From Streptomyces griseosporeus (GTDB lineage: Bacteria; Actinomycetota; Actinomycetes; Streptomycetales; Streptomycetaceae), in contig NZ_BNBR01000002.1 of assembly GCF_014656055.1 (NCBI RefSeq), positions 313,164-377,163 on the forward strand: a stretch of DNA of 64,000 bases, in the 5' to 3' direction. Position numbers and translations under genes: made by a program. The notes below the pieces were generated by a model, which did not search any database, had not been told where the DNA came from, and worked only from the letters and a program-made list of their open reading frames with translations. This document shows, one piece after another, positions 16,541 to 25,560 of the stretch (positions are counted from its first letter, which is position 1; each line of letters begins with the position of its first letter).

Positions 16541-17359
16541 TCACGGCTTGCGGGCGAGGGCCGCGGCGATCAGGTGTTCCCACACGGTGAGTTCGCGTTC
16601 CGTGCTGCTGCCCCAGCGGCTGTCGACCCGGTCGGGCCGCCACAGGGGGGCGGGGACGATGCCCGGGTCGAGGAGGTCGAGGCCCTCCAGGAGGGCGGCG
16701 ATCTCGTCGTCGGTGCGCCAGCGGCCGCGGCCGAACGTCTGCTGGAGCACCCGCTCCGCCTCCTGGGTCTCCGCGTTGTTGCCGGAGCGGAAGTGGCTGA
16801 CGAAGAAGTAGCTTCCGGAGGGCACCTGTTCACGCCAGTAGCGGACGATGCCGGCCGGGTCCTCGTCGTCGTTCACGTGGTGCAGGATCGCACTGAAGAC
16901 GACGGCGACGGGCTTGTCGAAGTCGATGAGGGCCGCGGTGTCGACGTGGGTACGCACCGCCTTCGCGTCGCGGATGTCCGCCATGACGAAGCGGGTGCGG
17001 TCGTTCTCCTCCAGCAGCGCGCGCCCGTGCACGAGCACCTGCGGATCGGTGTCGACGTACACGACCCGGGACTCGGGGTCGTGCCGCTGGGCGACCTGGT
17101 GCACGTTGTCCGCCGTGGGAAGGCCGCTGCCCAGGTCGATGAACTGCCGCACCTCGGTGGTGGTGGCGATCTGCGCGATGGCGCGCGTCAGGGCCGCGCG
17201 GTTGGCGTAGGCGATGGCGACCGAGCCGGGCAGGTCCCGTTTGAACACGTCCCCGATCTCCCGGTCCACGGCGTAGTTGTCCTTGCCGCCCAGGAGATAG
17301 TCGTACACGCGGGCGATGCTGGGCTTGGTCGAGTCGATGCGGGAACCCTCATCCGTCAT
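16541..17359 (-). CDS. SAM-dependent methyltransferase, Methyltransf_19 (DUF574) family
   Basis: 272 residues. The N-terminus (STKPSIARVYDYLLGGKDNYAVD) and IDLGSGLPT, VVYVDTDPQVLVH, ADIRD and FSAILHH are hallmark segments of the large actinomycete Methyltransf_19 family. The fold is Rossmann-like SAM binding, but substrates are unknown for nearly all members. The ATG at 17359 was preferred to the ATG three codons upstream because GGGAAG is then ~10 bases away. It is divergent from the SMI1/KNR4 gene. Copies are often scattered next to regulators with no functional link. Confidence 0.9.
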   Translation of the reverse strand: MTDEGSRIDSTKPSIARVYDYLLGGKDNYAVDREIGDVFKRDLPGSVAIAYANRAALTRAIAQIATTTEVRQFIDLGSGLPTADNVHQVAQRHDPESRVVYVDTDPQVLVHGRALLEENDRTRFVMADIRDAKAVRTHVDTAALIDFDKPVAVVFSAILHHVNDDEDPAGIVRYWREQVPSGSYFFVSHFRSGNNAETQEAERVLQQTFGRGRWRTDDEIAALLEGLDLLDPGIVPAPLWRPDRVDSRWGSSTERELTVWEHLIAAALARKP

Positions 17360-17514
17360 GGCGATCATCTTCCCTCGTTCCCCTGTCCGTCGGCCACCCT
17401 TTGCGCTTTCCCGGTGGGACCAACTCGCCTACGGCGCAAGCTATCCGCTGTCCGTTGTCCGCTGTACGCAGGAGCGCGGGGGCGTTGTCAGTGGCGGGTG
17501 GCAGCATCGGGCGT

Positions 17515-19458
17515 ATGACGGACACCACGACATTCGACTGGCGGTCCTTCCTGCTCGGCTGGAGCGCGGAGTGGGCGGACTCGCTGCCGGCCGACGAGAC
17601 GCGCGGCGAGGACGACGAGACGGCCCGCCGCGAGCGGTGGCTCGGGTTCCCGCCCGCCTCCGAGGCGCGGATCACGGCCATGGAGGAGCGTCTCGGCCGG
17701 CGGATGCCGCCGTCGTACCGGGAGTTCCTGAAGGTCAGTGACGGCTGGCGGCACGCGGGCGGGTTCGTGTGGCTGCTGGCGGGCACGGCGGGGGCACGCT
17801 GGCACGACGACGCGTCGGGGCTGGCGGACACGTTCGAGGAGTGCCTGGACGAGGACGCCGGGCCCCAGGAGCGGCGCGAGGCGAGCCTGTGGCGGCGGGG
17901 CCTCCAGCTCGACGTCGAGTCCGACGCCCTGTACGTCCTGATGGATCCCGAGGACGTGGACGACGACGGTGAGTGGGCCGTGTACACGTGGGCGGGCTGG
18001 CGGGCCGCCCCGCCCCGGCGGTACGGCGGTTTCCTCGCGTTCATGCGGGACATGCACCGCGAGTTCCACGCGCTGCGCTCCCGGCCCCGGGACGGGGAGC
18101 CCCCGCTCGTCAACGACACGACGCGCCGGCTGGACGCCCAGGTGGAGGCGGCGCGCCTGGAGGCGCTGCGCGGCGACTGGGAGCGGGCCCTCCCCGCGCT
18201 GGAGGAGGCCACGGGGTACGTCAGGCCGAGAGCGGCCGGTCTGCGCGACCAGATACGCCGTCTGCTGGGCCAGACCTACATGGTCTCCTTCGACGATCTG
18301 GTGGCGGATCCGCGGTACGCGGCGGAGCTGCTGCCGCCGCTGGTCGCCGAGCAGGCGGCGCACTCCTACCGGGACGACTCCACGCTGCGGTTCTCTCTGC
18401 GGGGCGCGAGTGAGCAGCTCGTGTCGCTGGCGTACGCCACGCTGGACCGGGTACGGGCCGGCACGTACCGGTACGCGCCGGGCGGGCCGTTCGGGGAGGC
18501 GGTGCGGCGGGCGCGGGAGCTGGCGCGGTGGGGGGACACCGACGCGGCGTGGAGCACGCTGCGGGACGCGCTGCCGCTGTGGGAGCCGCTGGGGCCCGAC
18601 CATCTGGCACCGCTGGGATGGGTGGCCGACCCCCTGCTCGGGCCGCTGCTCACCCCGGAGCGGGGCCGTGAGCTGCTGTCCACGCCGCGGGGCGGGCAGA
18701 CGGGTGAGCGGCCGGAGACGACGGAAGGACTCGATCCGGACGGCCTGGCCTGGCTCGCGGAACCGGATCCTGGCAATCACCGCCGGTGCTACCGGTTCGT
18801 CCTGGTCGAGGACGTGGAGCCCGACGAGCTGCCCGCGCGCCTCGCGGACGAGAGCGGGGGCGGCGCCGACGGTCACGGCGACGGGAGTGTGCTGAGCGAG
18901 CCCATGACCTTCTGGGAGGCCCGCCACCGGGCGCTGGAAGGGCGGAGCGAGTTCTCGTCGTACGACGACCGGGCGCTCGTGGCGGTCGGCCGGGCCGGCG
19001 GCCGCTGGAGCTTCGCCTTCGACGCCGAGCCCGCCCCGTTCATCCCGGAGAGGTTCGTCTCCCCGGCCGCGGCCGCCGGCGCGGGCACGCGCGCGGTGGT
19101 GGTGTGGAGCGGGCTGCGGACCGGGGTCGGGGAGCCGTTCTTCCACCTCTCGGTGGCCGAGGACGGCGCGGAGCGGTATGCCTTCACCTACGTCGGCGGT
19201 GACGTCCGGCGGAGCGGGGAGATACCTCCGGCGCTGGACCCGGACCGGTTCTTCGGCCGGCCGGAGGACGCGGCCGGGGCCGAGCGGTCGCTCCTGGAGG
19301 CGATCAGCGAGGAGTTCGGTGTCCGGCTGCCGCGGCACGCCCTGGTCAGCGGGCGGCTGCCCACGTTCACCACCCGTTCCTGGACCCGGCCGCCGCGCGA
19401 CGGGGAGACGTACGCGGTGATCCGGATGCGGTACGGCTCCGAGCTCTCCGCCGGGTGA
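17515..19458 (+). CDS. SMI1/KNR4 family protein, long form
   Basis: 647 residues, soluble, no signal peptide. Residues ~45-185 carry the SMI1/KNR4 fold (FPPASEARITAMEERLGRRMPPSYREFLKVSDGW..., then WAVYTWAGWRAAPPRRYGGFLAFM). This domain is best known from immunity proteins of polymorphic toxins, although many actinomycete members are free-standing. The C-terminal ~430 residues are a little-characterised actinomycete region rich in acidic residues with a repeated WSF/FHLS motif. No toxin gene is adjacent. It follows the divergent methyltransferase with ~155 bp between. Function unknown. Confidence 0.8.
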   Translation: MTDTTTFDWRSFLLGWSAEWADSLPADETRGEDDETARRERWLGFPPASEARITAMEERLGRRMPPSYREFLKVSDGWRHAGGFVWLLAGTAGARWHDDASGLADTFEECLDEDAGPQERREASLWRRGLQLDVESDALYVLMDPEDVDDDGEWAVYTWAGWRAAPPRRYGGFLAFMRDMHREFHALRSRPRDGEPPLVNDTTRRLDAQVEAARLEALRGDWERALPALEEATGYVRPRAAGLRDQIRRLLGQTYMVSFDDLVADPRYAAELLPPLVAEQAAHSYRDDSTLRFSLRGASEQLVSLAYATLDRVRAGTYRYAPGGPFGEAVRRARELARWGDTDAAWSTLRDALPLWEPLGPDHLAPLGWVADPLLGPLLTPERGRELLSTPRGGQTGERPETTEGLDPDGLAWLAEPDPGNHRRCYRFVLVEDVEPDELPARLADESGGGADGHGDGSVLSEPMTFWEARHRALEGRSEFSSYDDRALVAVGRAGGRWSFAFDAEPAPFIPERFVSPAAAAGAGTRAVVVWSGLRTGVGEPFFHLSVAEDGAERYAFTYVGGDVRRSGEIPPALDPDRFFGRPEDAAGAERSLLEAISEEFGVRLPRHALVSGRLPTFTTRSWTRPPRDGETYAVIRMRYGSELSAG

Positions 19459-19469
19459 CGGTCCGCCGG

Positions 19470-19487
19470 TCGCCGGTCGGCCGGCGA
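19470..19487 (+). terminator. Hairpin after the SMI1/KNR4 gene
   Basis: TCGCCGG (19470-19476) pairs with CCGGCGA (19481-19487) around a 4-nt loop, 12 bp past the stop. Confidence 0.45.
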
Positions 19488-19588
19488 TGAGTTCCCGGGC
19501 CCGGAGCGGTCTACCTGGTGACGGACGCATCCCGGGCACCAGGGGACTCACCGCGAGGGCGGCGGGTCGCCGCGAGGAGGGCAGAGCG

Positions 19589-20218
19589 ATGACCGCACCG
19601 GTGGGCAGGGTGACCTGCGATCTGTCGGTCTCGGTCGACGGATACTCGGCCGGACCGCACCAGAGCGAGCAGCGGCCGTTCGGTGACGACGGCGCCGACG
19701 GCTGGGGCGGCAGACTGCACGGCTGGATGTTCGGGCAGGCCGAGGAGAACCGGGTGGAGCTGGAGCGGATGGCGGCGGCCAAGGCCTTCGTCATGGGCCG
19801 CAACATGTTCGGCCCGGTCCGCGGTGCGTGGGACCGGGAGTGGAACGGCTGGTGGGGCGACGAGCCGCCGTTCCACACCCCGGTCTTCGTGCTCACGCAC
19901 CATCCGCGCGATCCGCAGCCGATGGCCGGCGGCACCACGTTCCACTTCGTCACCGACGGCATCGAGTCCGCGCTGGCGCAGGCGCGCGCGGCGGCCGGGG
20001 ACGGTGACGTCTCCGTGCACGGCGGCGCGACCACGGTCAACCAGTACCTCGCCGCGGGCCTGGTCGACGAACTGCGGCTGCACATCGTGCCGTTCACGCT
20101 GGGCGCCGGGACGCGCCTGTTCGACGGCGTCCCGGCACTGGACCTCGCGCAGGTCGGGGCGCGCGCGGCGAGCACGGTCACGCATGTGACGTACCGGGTG
20201 CTGACCGCGAGCGGGTGA
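19589..20218 (+). CDS. Dihydrofolate reductase-like (RibD C-terminal domain) protein
   Basis: 209 residues of the RibD_C/DHFR fold: VTCDLSVSVDGYSAGP at the N-terminus, VMGRNMFGP, VFVLTHHPRDP and SVHGGATTVNQYLAAGLVDELRLHIVP. These fit an NADPH-binding reductase. GAGGAGG lies just upstream of the ATG. Members are usually orphan reductases of unknown substrate. A second, more divergent member lies at 24895-25491. Confidence 0.88.
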   Translation: MTAPVGRVTCDLSVSVDGYSAGPHQSEQRPFGDDGADGWGGRLHGWMFGQAEENRVELERMAAAKAFVMGRNMFGPVRGAWDREWNGWWGDEPPFHTPVFVLTHHPRDPQPMAGGTTFHFVTDGIESALAQARAAAGDGDVSVHGGATTVNQYLAAGLVDELRLHIVPFTLGAGTRLFDGVPALDLAQVGARAASTVTHVTYRVLTASG

Positions 20219-20239
20219 GCCGGTCCGGGCGAACCGCTC

Positions 20240-21472
20240 TCAGTCGTGCTGGTCCGGTCGGTCCGGCTGGTTCGGCCGGCCTCGTTCCTGGTCCGCGAAG
20301 GGCGTGAAGTGGGCGGGCGGGTGGTCGAGGGGCAGGTCGGGGCGCCAGGCGGTGAGGATCTGGGCGCTGCACTCGAACAGGCCCGGCGGAAGGGCGTCCA
20401 GCGGCCACCAGCGCCAGTCGCCGACGCGTTCGCCCGGCTGGTCGGCCGGTTCCCCGCGCCAGCGGGTGACGACCGCGCCGACGGTGATGCGCACGACGTC
20501 GTCGACGCGGTCGAGCAGCAGGCCGAGGAGGCGGACGTCGGCCGGGTCGGCCACCAGGCCGGTCTCCTCGGCGAGTTCGCGGACCACGGCCTCGGGCAGG
20601 GACTCCCCCGCCTCCACCATGCCGCCGGGCAGTTCGGTCGTACCGCGCCGGTGCCGGCCCAGCAGCAGGCCGCGCGGCCCGGCGAGCACGGCGCCCACAC
20701 CGACCGCGGACTGCGGGGCCGGGGGCTCGGCCGTGCGGGGACGCGAGGAGATGCGGTCGGGGCGGCGGACCTGGAAGAGCCGGTAGGAGGCGCGGTTGTC
20801 CTCTTCCGGCGCGTCGAGGGCGGTGACGTGCTCGACGCGCAGTCCGTACCGCACGAGCAGGTCCTCCCACAGTTCGGGGGTGAGCACCCACATCCACACC
20901 GTCAGCTCCTCGCCCCCGGCCAGGCGCAGGATCTCCGGGCGGGGGGCCACGGACGTGCCGGGGCCGTCGCCCGCCGAGTTGGTGTGCAGCACCGTGAAGC
21001 ACAGCCGGCCGCCGGGTTTCAGGCCCGCGGCGAGGGCGGGCAGGAGGCGGTGCGGATCGAGGAAGTGGACGGCGCTGAGGGAGTAGATGACGTCGTACGG
21101 CGTCGCGGCGCGCAGGTGGTCCACGGCGTCCGCGTGCAGCAGGCGCAGGCCGGGCAGGTCCGCGTAGCGGGCCCGGGCGCGGGCGATCTGGCCGGGTGAG
21201 GCGTCGACCGCGTCGACCGTGGCCCGTTGGGCGCGGGCGAGGTGGGCGGCGGGCCGGGCCGGGCCGCAGCCGAGGTCGAGCACGCGCAGTCCGTTCAGGT
21301 CGCCGAGGATCTCCTCCCCCGGCCCGGTGGGCGCGGGGCCCCAGGAGAACCGGTCCACCTCCGCGAGCGGGGTGTCCCGGCCGAGGTGGTGGTCGCCGTA
21401 GGTGTGCCAGGCGCGGGCGTTGGTCTGTTCGGCGTTCCCGGCCGGTGGGTGTGCCGTGTGCGCTGTCGTCAT
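20240..21472 (-). CDS. Bifunctional SAM methyltransferase / NUDIX hydrolase fusion
   Basis: 410 residues. The N-terminal half is a class I methyltransferase (motif [12 protein letters not shown] at ~65-75, [19 protein letters not shown]). The C-terminal half is a NUDIX hydrolase with a complete Nudix box ([18 protein letters not shown] plus AEETGL, about residues 283-306). The two are joined by a Pro/Arg linker near residue 255. The ATG at 21472 follows GGGAG; another ATG lies 15 bp upstream. The fusion implies two steps on one substrate, or a methyltransferase with a nucleotide house-cleaning partner. It lies 55 bp after an ABC transporter gene on the same strand, but a strong hairpin separates them. 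Confidence 0.88.
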   Translation of the reverse strand: MTTAHTAHPPAGNAEQTNARAWHTYGDHHLGRDTPLAEVDRFSWGPAPTGPGEEILGDLNGLRVLDLGCGPARPAAHLARAQRATVDAVDASPGQIARARARYADLPGLRLLHADAVDHLRAATPYDVIYSLSAVHFLDPHRLLPALAAGLKPGGRLCFTVLHTNSAGDGPGTSVAPRPEILRLAGGEELTVWMWVLTPELWEDLLVRYGLRVEHVTALDAPEEDNRASYRLFQVRRPDRISSRPRTAEPPAPQSAVGVGAVLAGPRGLLLGRHRRGTTELPGGMVEAGESLPEAVVRELAEETGLVADPADVRLLGLLLDRVDDVVRITVGAVVTRWRGEPADQPGERVGDWRWWPLDALPPGLFECSAQILTAWRPDLPLDHPPAHFTPFADQERGRPNQPDRPDQHD

Positions 21473-21491
21473 CGCGTCTCCCGTCATTAGT

Positions 21492-21522
21492 GGGTGCCGC
21501 CCGGGCTGGGCGGGCGGCACCC
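21492..21522 (-). terminator. Strong hairpin between the ABC transporter and methyltransferase-NUDIX genes
   Basis: GGGTGCCGCCCG (21492-21503) pairs perfectly with CGGGCGGCACCC (21511-21522), a 12-bp stem and 7-nt loop. It starts 5 bp past the transporter stop and ends 20 bp before the next start, so it should terminate or attenuate read-through. Confidence 0.8.
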
Positions 21523-21527
21523 GGGTG

Positions 21528-23444
21528 TCATCGGTCCTGGGACAGTGCGAGCAGGCGCTCGAAGGTGCCGTTGGCGTGCGCGAGGTCGTCGTAGCGGCCC
21601 TGCTCGGTGATGCGGCCCTCCTCCATCACGATGATGTGGTCGGCGATCCGGGTGTTCTCCAGGCGGTGGGTCACGACGATCGTGATGCGGTCCGCGGCGA
21701 TCGCCTTCAGCGTCTCGAAGATCCGGTGCTCGCCCTGGGGGTCCACCTGCGAGGTGGGCTCGTCCATGATGAGCAGGTCGGGCGTCCGGTACAGGCCGCG
21801 GGCGCAGGCGACGCGCTGCCACTGCCCGCCGGACAGCTCGACACCGCTGAAGATCTCCCGCGCCAGCAGGGTGTCGAGCCCGCCGGGCAGGTCCTCGACG
21901 GCCTCGCGCAGGCCGACGGCGTCGACGGCGTCCCAGACGGGGCCGTCGTCGGGGGTGCGGGGCTGGCCGAGGGTGATGTTCTCGCGCAGCCGCAGCGGCC
22001 ACTGGGCGAAGTACTGCGGCACGAGGCCGGTGCGTTCCCACACGGACTCGGCGTCCGTCTCCGCGAGGTCGGTGCCGTTCCAGGTCACGCGTCCCTTGTC
22101 GGCGAGCAGGATGCCGGCGATCAGCCGGGTCAGGGTGGTCTTGCCGGAGCCGTTGGTGCCGACCAGGGCGAGGATCTGCCCGCGCCGCAGGGTCAGCGAC
22201 ACCCCGTCGACCGCGGGCCGCTCCTTGCCCGGGTAGCGGTAGACGGCCTCCTCCAGGCGGACCTCCTCGACGGGGGTCCGTGCGCGCTGCGCGCCGCGGT
22301 GCGGGGCCCGCCGGGCGGCCTCGTCGAAGAAGTCGGCCATGTCCCCGAGGTAGAGGCTGGTGTGGAAGACGTAGCCGGCGCTGCGCACGACCTGGGTGAG
22401 CGCGCCGAGGGTGGTCTGGACGGCGACGACCGCGGTGGCGGCGGTCGCGAGGGGGATCCTCCCGGCGGCCGCCAGCCAGTACAGCGCCACCCAGGTGCCG
22501 ACGAGGAAGACGCCTCCGCACGCCGCCGAGGTGAGTGCGATCCGCAGGGTGCGCGGGGCGGCGGCGAGGGTGCGGGCGTCGGCCCGCCGGGACAGGGCCC
22601 GGTACCAGTGCAGCAGGTAGCCCGTCATCGAATTGGCGCGGACCTCGTCGGCGAACTTCGGGCTGGTCGCCCACCAGCGCATCATCCCGCGGACGTTGCG
22701 GTCGGCGATGTTCACGAAGTGGATCTCGTAGTCCACACGCGCGGTGAGGACGGCCCCGACGCCGGCCGGGAGCACGGCCAGCAGCAGGAACGGCAGCAGC
22801 AGCGGGTCGATCAGCGACAGCACGCCGCCCGCCGTGACCAGTTTGATCAGCGAGGACACGAGCTGCTGGGCGTCGCCCACCATCACATGGGTGCGCAGCA
22901 CGCCCATCTCGGCCGCTTCCTGCCGGTCGTGGAAGCCGTCCTCGTGGTACGTCGCCGCCTCCACCTTGCACACGGACGCGACCAGCGTCGTGTCCGCCTC
23001 CGTGGTCAGCTTCGGTGTGATGCGCCGCTCCCCGTACGCGGACAGCGCGGCGGTCGTCCGGACCAGGGCCGCCATGACGGCCACGACGATGAGCGCGGGC
23101 AGCGCGGCGTGCAGCCGCTCCTGCACGCTCCCGCCGCCGAGCAGGGGGCCCATCGCGCGGGAGGTGGCGGCCAGTTGGCCGGCCGCCGCGAGGCCGGTCG
23201 TGACCAGGCAGACCAGCAGCAGGACCACGGCCGCCCGGTCCACCGCCCAGGACATCCGGGCGATCCGGGCCACCACGGACGGGATCCGGCCGCAGAGGCG
23301 GGTGAACGACACCTCGGCCATCGGGTTCACGGAGTACTGGCCGGTGTACGTGATCTCGGCGGGCGCGGGCGGGGGCGGCGGCGCGGTAGCGCGGGGTGCG
23401 GCGCCGGACCGGGACGACTGCGGGGGCACGGACGGGCGGGTCAT
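21528..23444 (-). CDS. ABC transporter, fused permease and ATP-binding protein
   Basis: 638 residues. A Pro/Ala-rich cytoplasmic N-terminus (1-~40) is followed by a type 1 exporter membrane domain (~60-350, six hydrophobic segments) and an ATPase domain (~385-630) with Walker [10 protein letters not shown] (Lys435), signature LSGGQ, Walker [11 protein letters not shown] and switch His (VVTHRL). The architecture is a half-transporter that dimerises, as in peptide or lipid exporters. There is no peptidase C39 domain. The ATG at 23444 was chosen; a GTG lies three codons upstream. No precursor peptide gene was found in the 560 bp upstream. Confidence 0.9.
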   Translation of the reverse strand: MTRPSVPPQSSRSGAAPRATAPPPPPAPAEITYTGQYSVNPMAEVSFTRLCGRIPSVVARIARMSWAVDRAAVVLLLVCLVTTGLAAAGQLAATSRAMGPLLGGGSVQERLHAALPALIVVAVMAALVRTTAALSAYGERRITPKLTTEADTTLVASVCKVEAATYHEDGFHDRQEAAEMGVLRTHVMVGDAQQLVSSLIKLVTAGGVLSLIDPLLLPFLLLAVLPAGVGAVLTARVDYEIHFVNIADRNVRGMMRWWATSPKFADEVRANSMTGYLLHWYRALSRRADARTLAAAPRTLRIALTSAACGGVFLVGTWVALYWLAAAGRIPLATAATAVVAVQTTLGALTQVVRSAGYVFHTSLYLGDMADFFDEAARRAPHRGAQRARTPVEEVRLEEAVYRYPGKERPAVDGVSLTLRRGQILALVGTNGSGKTTLTRLIAGILLADKGRVTWNGTDLAETDAESVWERTGLVPQYFAQWPLRLRENITLGQPRTPDDGPVWDAVDAVGLREAVEDLPGGLDTLLAREIFSGVELSGGQWQRVACARGLYRTPDLLIMDEPTSQVDPQGEHRIFETLKAIAADRITIVVTHRLENTRIADHIIVMEEGRITEQGRYDDLAHANGTFERLLALSQDR

Positions 23445-24002
23445 GCCGGCCACCCCGCTTCCGGTCGTACGGCGTCCCCGCGGACGGCTCGGATGGCGTC
23501 AACCCGGCGCCCCGGGCGGGGCCGGGGACCGTGCGGGGCGTGGGTGCGGCGGGGGTGCTGTTCGAATGCCGGCGGGGCGGAAGTGTTGCCAGGGACGGGA
23601 TGCAACGATGCCTCCTGCGAGAGCGGCGGCGACTGGACGACTCATCAACTCCCCTGCTGGGAGGGCCGTTACGGGTGGCGGCGAGCGAACTGTCGACCGG
23701 ATGTGCGAGGGCGCGGGTGCGGCCCTTGGGGGGACTGGGCGAGGGGGCCGACAGCACGGTGTTCGATCACTCGCACAGGGGGTCGTCACTCCGTCGGGGG
23801 ATTGCCGAGCCCGGTGCGGCGACGACCGGCCGGCCTGGCCGAGAGGCGATCCGGGCGCGTGCGGTGAACGGTGGCCCGGGGGCCGGGCGCGGTGGTCGTC
23901 GGGATACGGTCGGAACGGCGGAGCCGGCGACGGGCGTCGGCGGCGCGGAGGGGGTCTTCGCGCAGCGGGAACGCCGAGGGGACGGGGACGGGGGCGTCGG
24001 GG
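23445..24002. other. 558-bp divergent intergenic region
   Basis: No frame looks like a real protein on either strand. I searched for a short Cys-, Ser- or Thr-rich peptide gene next to the ABC transporter and saw none with a usable start. It presumably contains the transporter promoter and the promoter of the next gene. Confidence 0.4.
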
Positions 24003-24764
24003 ATGACGGAGCTGCGGAGGCCGGAGGCCTCGACGGTGAGGCGGGGCCGGGCCGGTGTTCCGCCGGGTCCGGGCGACGCGGCCGGTTCGGCGGGTGCTGC
24101 GGCGTCGCGCAGGGCCCGGCGGGAGCAGCGGGTGGCCGAACTGCGGGCGCAGGGGCGGTACGGGCCCGAGTTCCGCGACGTGCTGCCCTCCTTCGTCGGG
24201 CTCGGCCTGGCTCTGGTCGCCCTCGCGCTGCTGCTCGGCGGGCTGCACCGGTCGTTCGGGACGGCCGGCCTGCTCCTCGGCCTGCTGCTGCTGGCGGTGG
24301 CCGCCACGGTGGGCCTGCGTCTGGGCCGTAGGGCGGCCCGGCGCCGCAAGGGCCGTTACACGGCCCGTGAGTTGGCCCGGCTGGACGACCGCGGGCTGGT
24401 GGAGGCGACGGCACGGATGCTGGAGCGTGACGGCTGGAGCGTGGCCGATCTGACCCTGCGCAGGGGGCGGACGCGGCTGTACGCCCGGGACCGGCGGGGC
24501 CGTACCCTCGATGTCTCGTTCCAGTCCGCCGCGGCGGCCGACGAGGACGCCGGCTGGGCCGCGACGAGGGTGGAGACGGTCAGCCGGCCGGTTCCGTCCG
24601 CGGCCGAGCAGCCGCTCGAAGTCGTCGTCCATCGCGGTGACTTCAGCCGGGCCGAGGTGCTGCGGGCTTCCCGGCGGGGCGACGTCCAGCTCGTCGACGG
24701 CCGGACGCTGCGGCGCTGGGCGGCGGGAACGCCCCTGGACGAGCTGCGGCGCCGGGACCGCTGA
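24003..24764 (+). CDS. Membrane-anchored Mrr-like (restriction endonuclease-fold) protein
   Basis: 253 residues. A charged N-terminus (1-~60) is followed by two adjacent membrane segments (~64-110; FVGLGLALVALALLL and AGLLLGLLLLAVAATVGL) and a C-terminal domain. Its ending (VVVHRGDFSRAEVL..., VQLVDGRTLRRWA) matches the last part of Mrr-type nuclease domains. The catalytic D...QxK core is degenerate: the expected QxK position reads SFQSA. Cleavage activity is therefore doubtful. The start ATG at 24003 is a choice among several in-frame starts. It stands alone between divergent and unrelated genes. Confidence 0.65.
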   Translation: MTELRRPEASTVRRGRAGVPPGPGDAAGSAGAAASRRARREQRVAELRAQGRYGPEFRDVLPSFVGLGLALVALALLLGGLHRSFGTAGLLLGLLLLAVAATVGLRLGRRAARRRKGRYTARELARLDDRGLVEATARMLERDGWSVADLTLRRGRTRLYARDRRGRTLDVSFQSAAAADEDAGWAATRVETVSRPVPSAAEQPLEVVVHRGDFSRAEVLRASRRGDVQLVDGRTLRRWAAGTPLDELRRRDR

Positions 24765-24894
24765 CATAGGCGTAGCGGACGGCCCGCCAGGCGTGTCCGG
24801 GTGGGAACCCGCGTTCGGCGCCCGCCGTGGCCGGGCGGGTGCGATGATCACTCGGCGGTCGCGCCGTGGCCGCTCGACCGACGGAAGGACCCGC

Positions 24895-25491
24895 ATGCGC
24901 AAGCTCGTTCACTACCTGGCCACCACCCTCGACGGTTTCATAGCGGGCCCGGACGGGGCGGACCCCACCGGTCCCGGCGGGTTCTGGCCGATCCAACAGG
25001 ACTACATCGCCCACCTCGTGGCCGAGTACCCCGAGACGCTGCCCGTCCAGGCCCGGCAGGCGCTGTCGGTCACCGCGGAGGGCACCCGCTTCGACACGGT
25101 GCTGGAGGGCCGGCGCAGCTACGAGATCGGTCTCGCCGCCGGTGTCCCCGACGCCTACCCCCACCTGCGTCACCTGGTGTTCTCCCGGACCCTGACCGAG
25201 TCGCCGGCCCCGGCCGTCGAGCTGGTCGCGGACGATCCGGTGGCGACGGTGCGCAAGCTCAAGGAGGAGGACGGCAAGGACATCTGGCTGCTCGGCGGCG
25301 CCGAGCTGGCGGGCTCGCTGTACGGCGAGATCGACACGCTGATCCTCAAGGTCGCCCCGTTGACGATCGGCGACGGCATCCCGCTGTTCTCCCGCAGGGC
25401 CGCCTTCGACCCGCGCCTGTGGACGCTCACCGACCACACGGCCCTCGGCAGCGGCGCGGTGTTCCTCACCTACGAGCGCGCCGGCGACTGA
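24895..25491 (+). CDS. Dihydrofolate reductase family protein (RibD_C)
   Basis: 198 residues: MRKLVHYLATTLDGFIAGPDG at the start, VLEGRRSYE, LVFSRTL and IWLLGGAELAGSLYGEIDTLILKVAPLTIGDGIPLF. All are standard RibD_C/DHFR-like positions including the GG nucleotide-binding turn. The ATG at 24895 follows GGAAGG. A monocistronic gene is likely. It differs from the paralogue at 19589 by longer spacing around the substrate loop. Physiological substrate unknown. Confidence 0.88.
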   Translation: MRKLVHYLATTLDGFIAGPDGADPTGPGGFWPIQQDYIAHLVAEYPETLPVQARQALSVTAEGTRFDTVLEGRRSYEIGLAAGVPDAYPHLRHLVFSRTLTESPAPAVELVADDPVATVRKLKEEDGKDIWLLGGAELAGSLYGEIDTLILKVAPLTIGDGIPLFSRRAAFDPRLWTLTDHTALGSGAVFLTYERAGD

Positions 25492-25560
25492 TCCTCCGCG
25501 GAGTGACCCGCGTCACTCGACCCCATGTCACGTCTCGCCCCTCCCCGGTGTCCTGAGGGC

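Noticed and set aside
23445..24002. Precursor-peptide gene for a RiPP exported by the adjacent ABC transporter
   Set aside because: No short frame with a good start and a core-like C-terminus was found, and the transporter lacks a peptidase domain.
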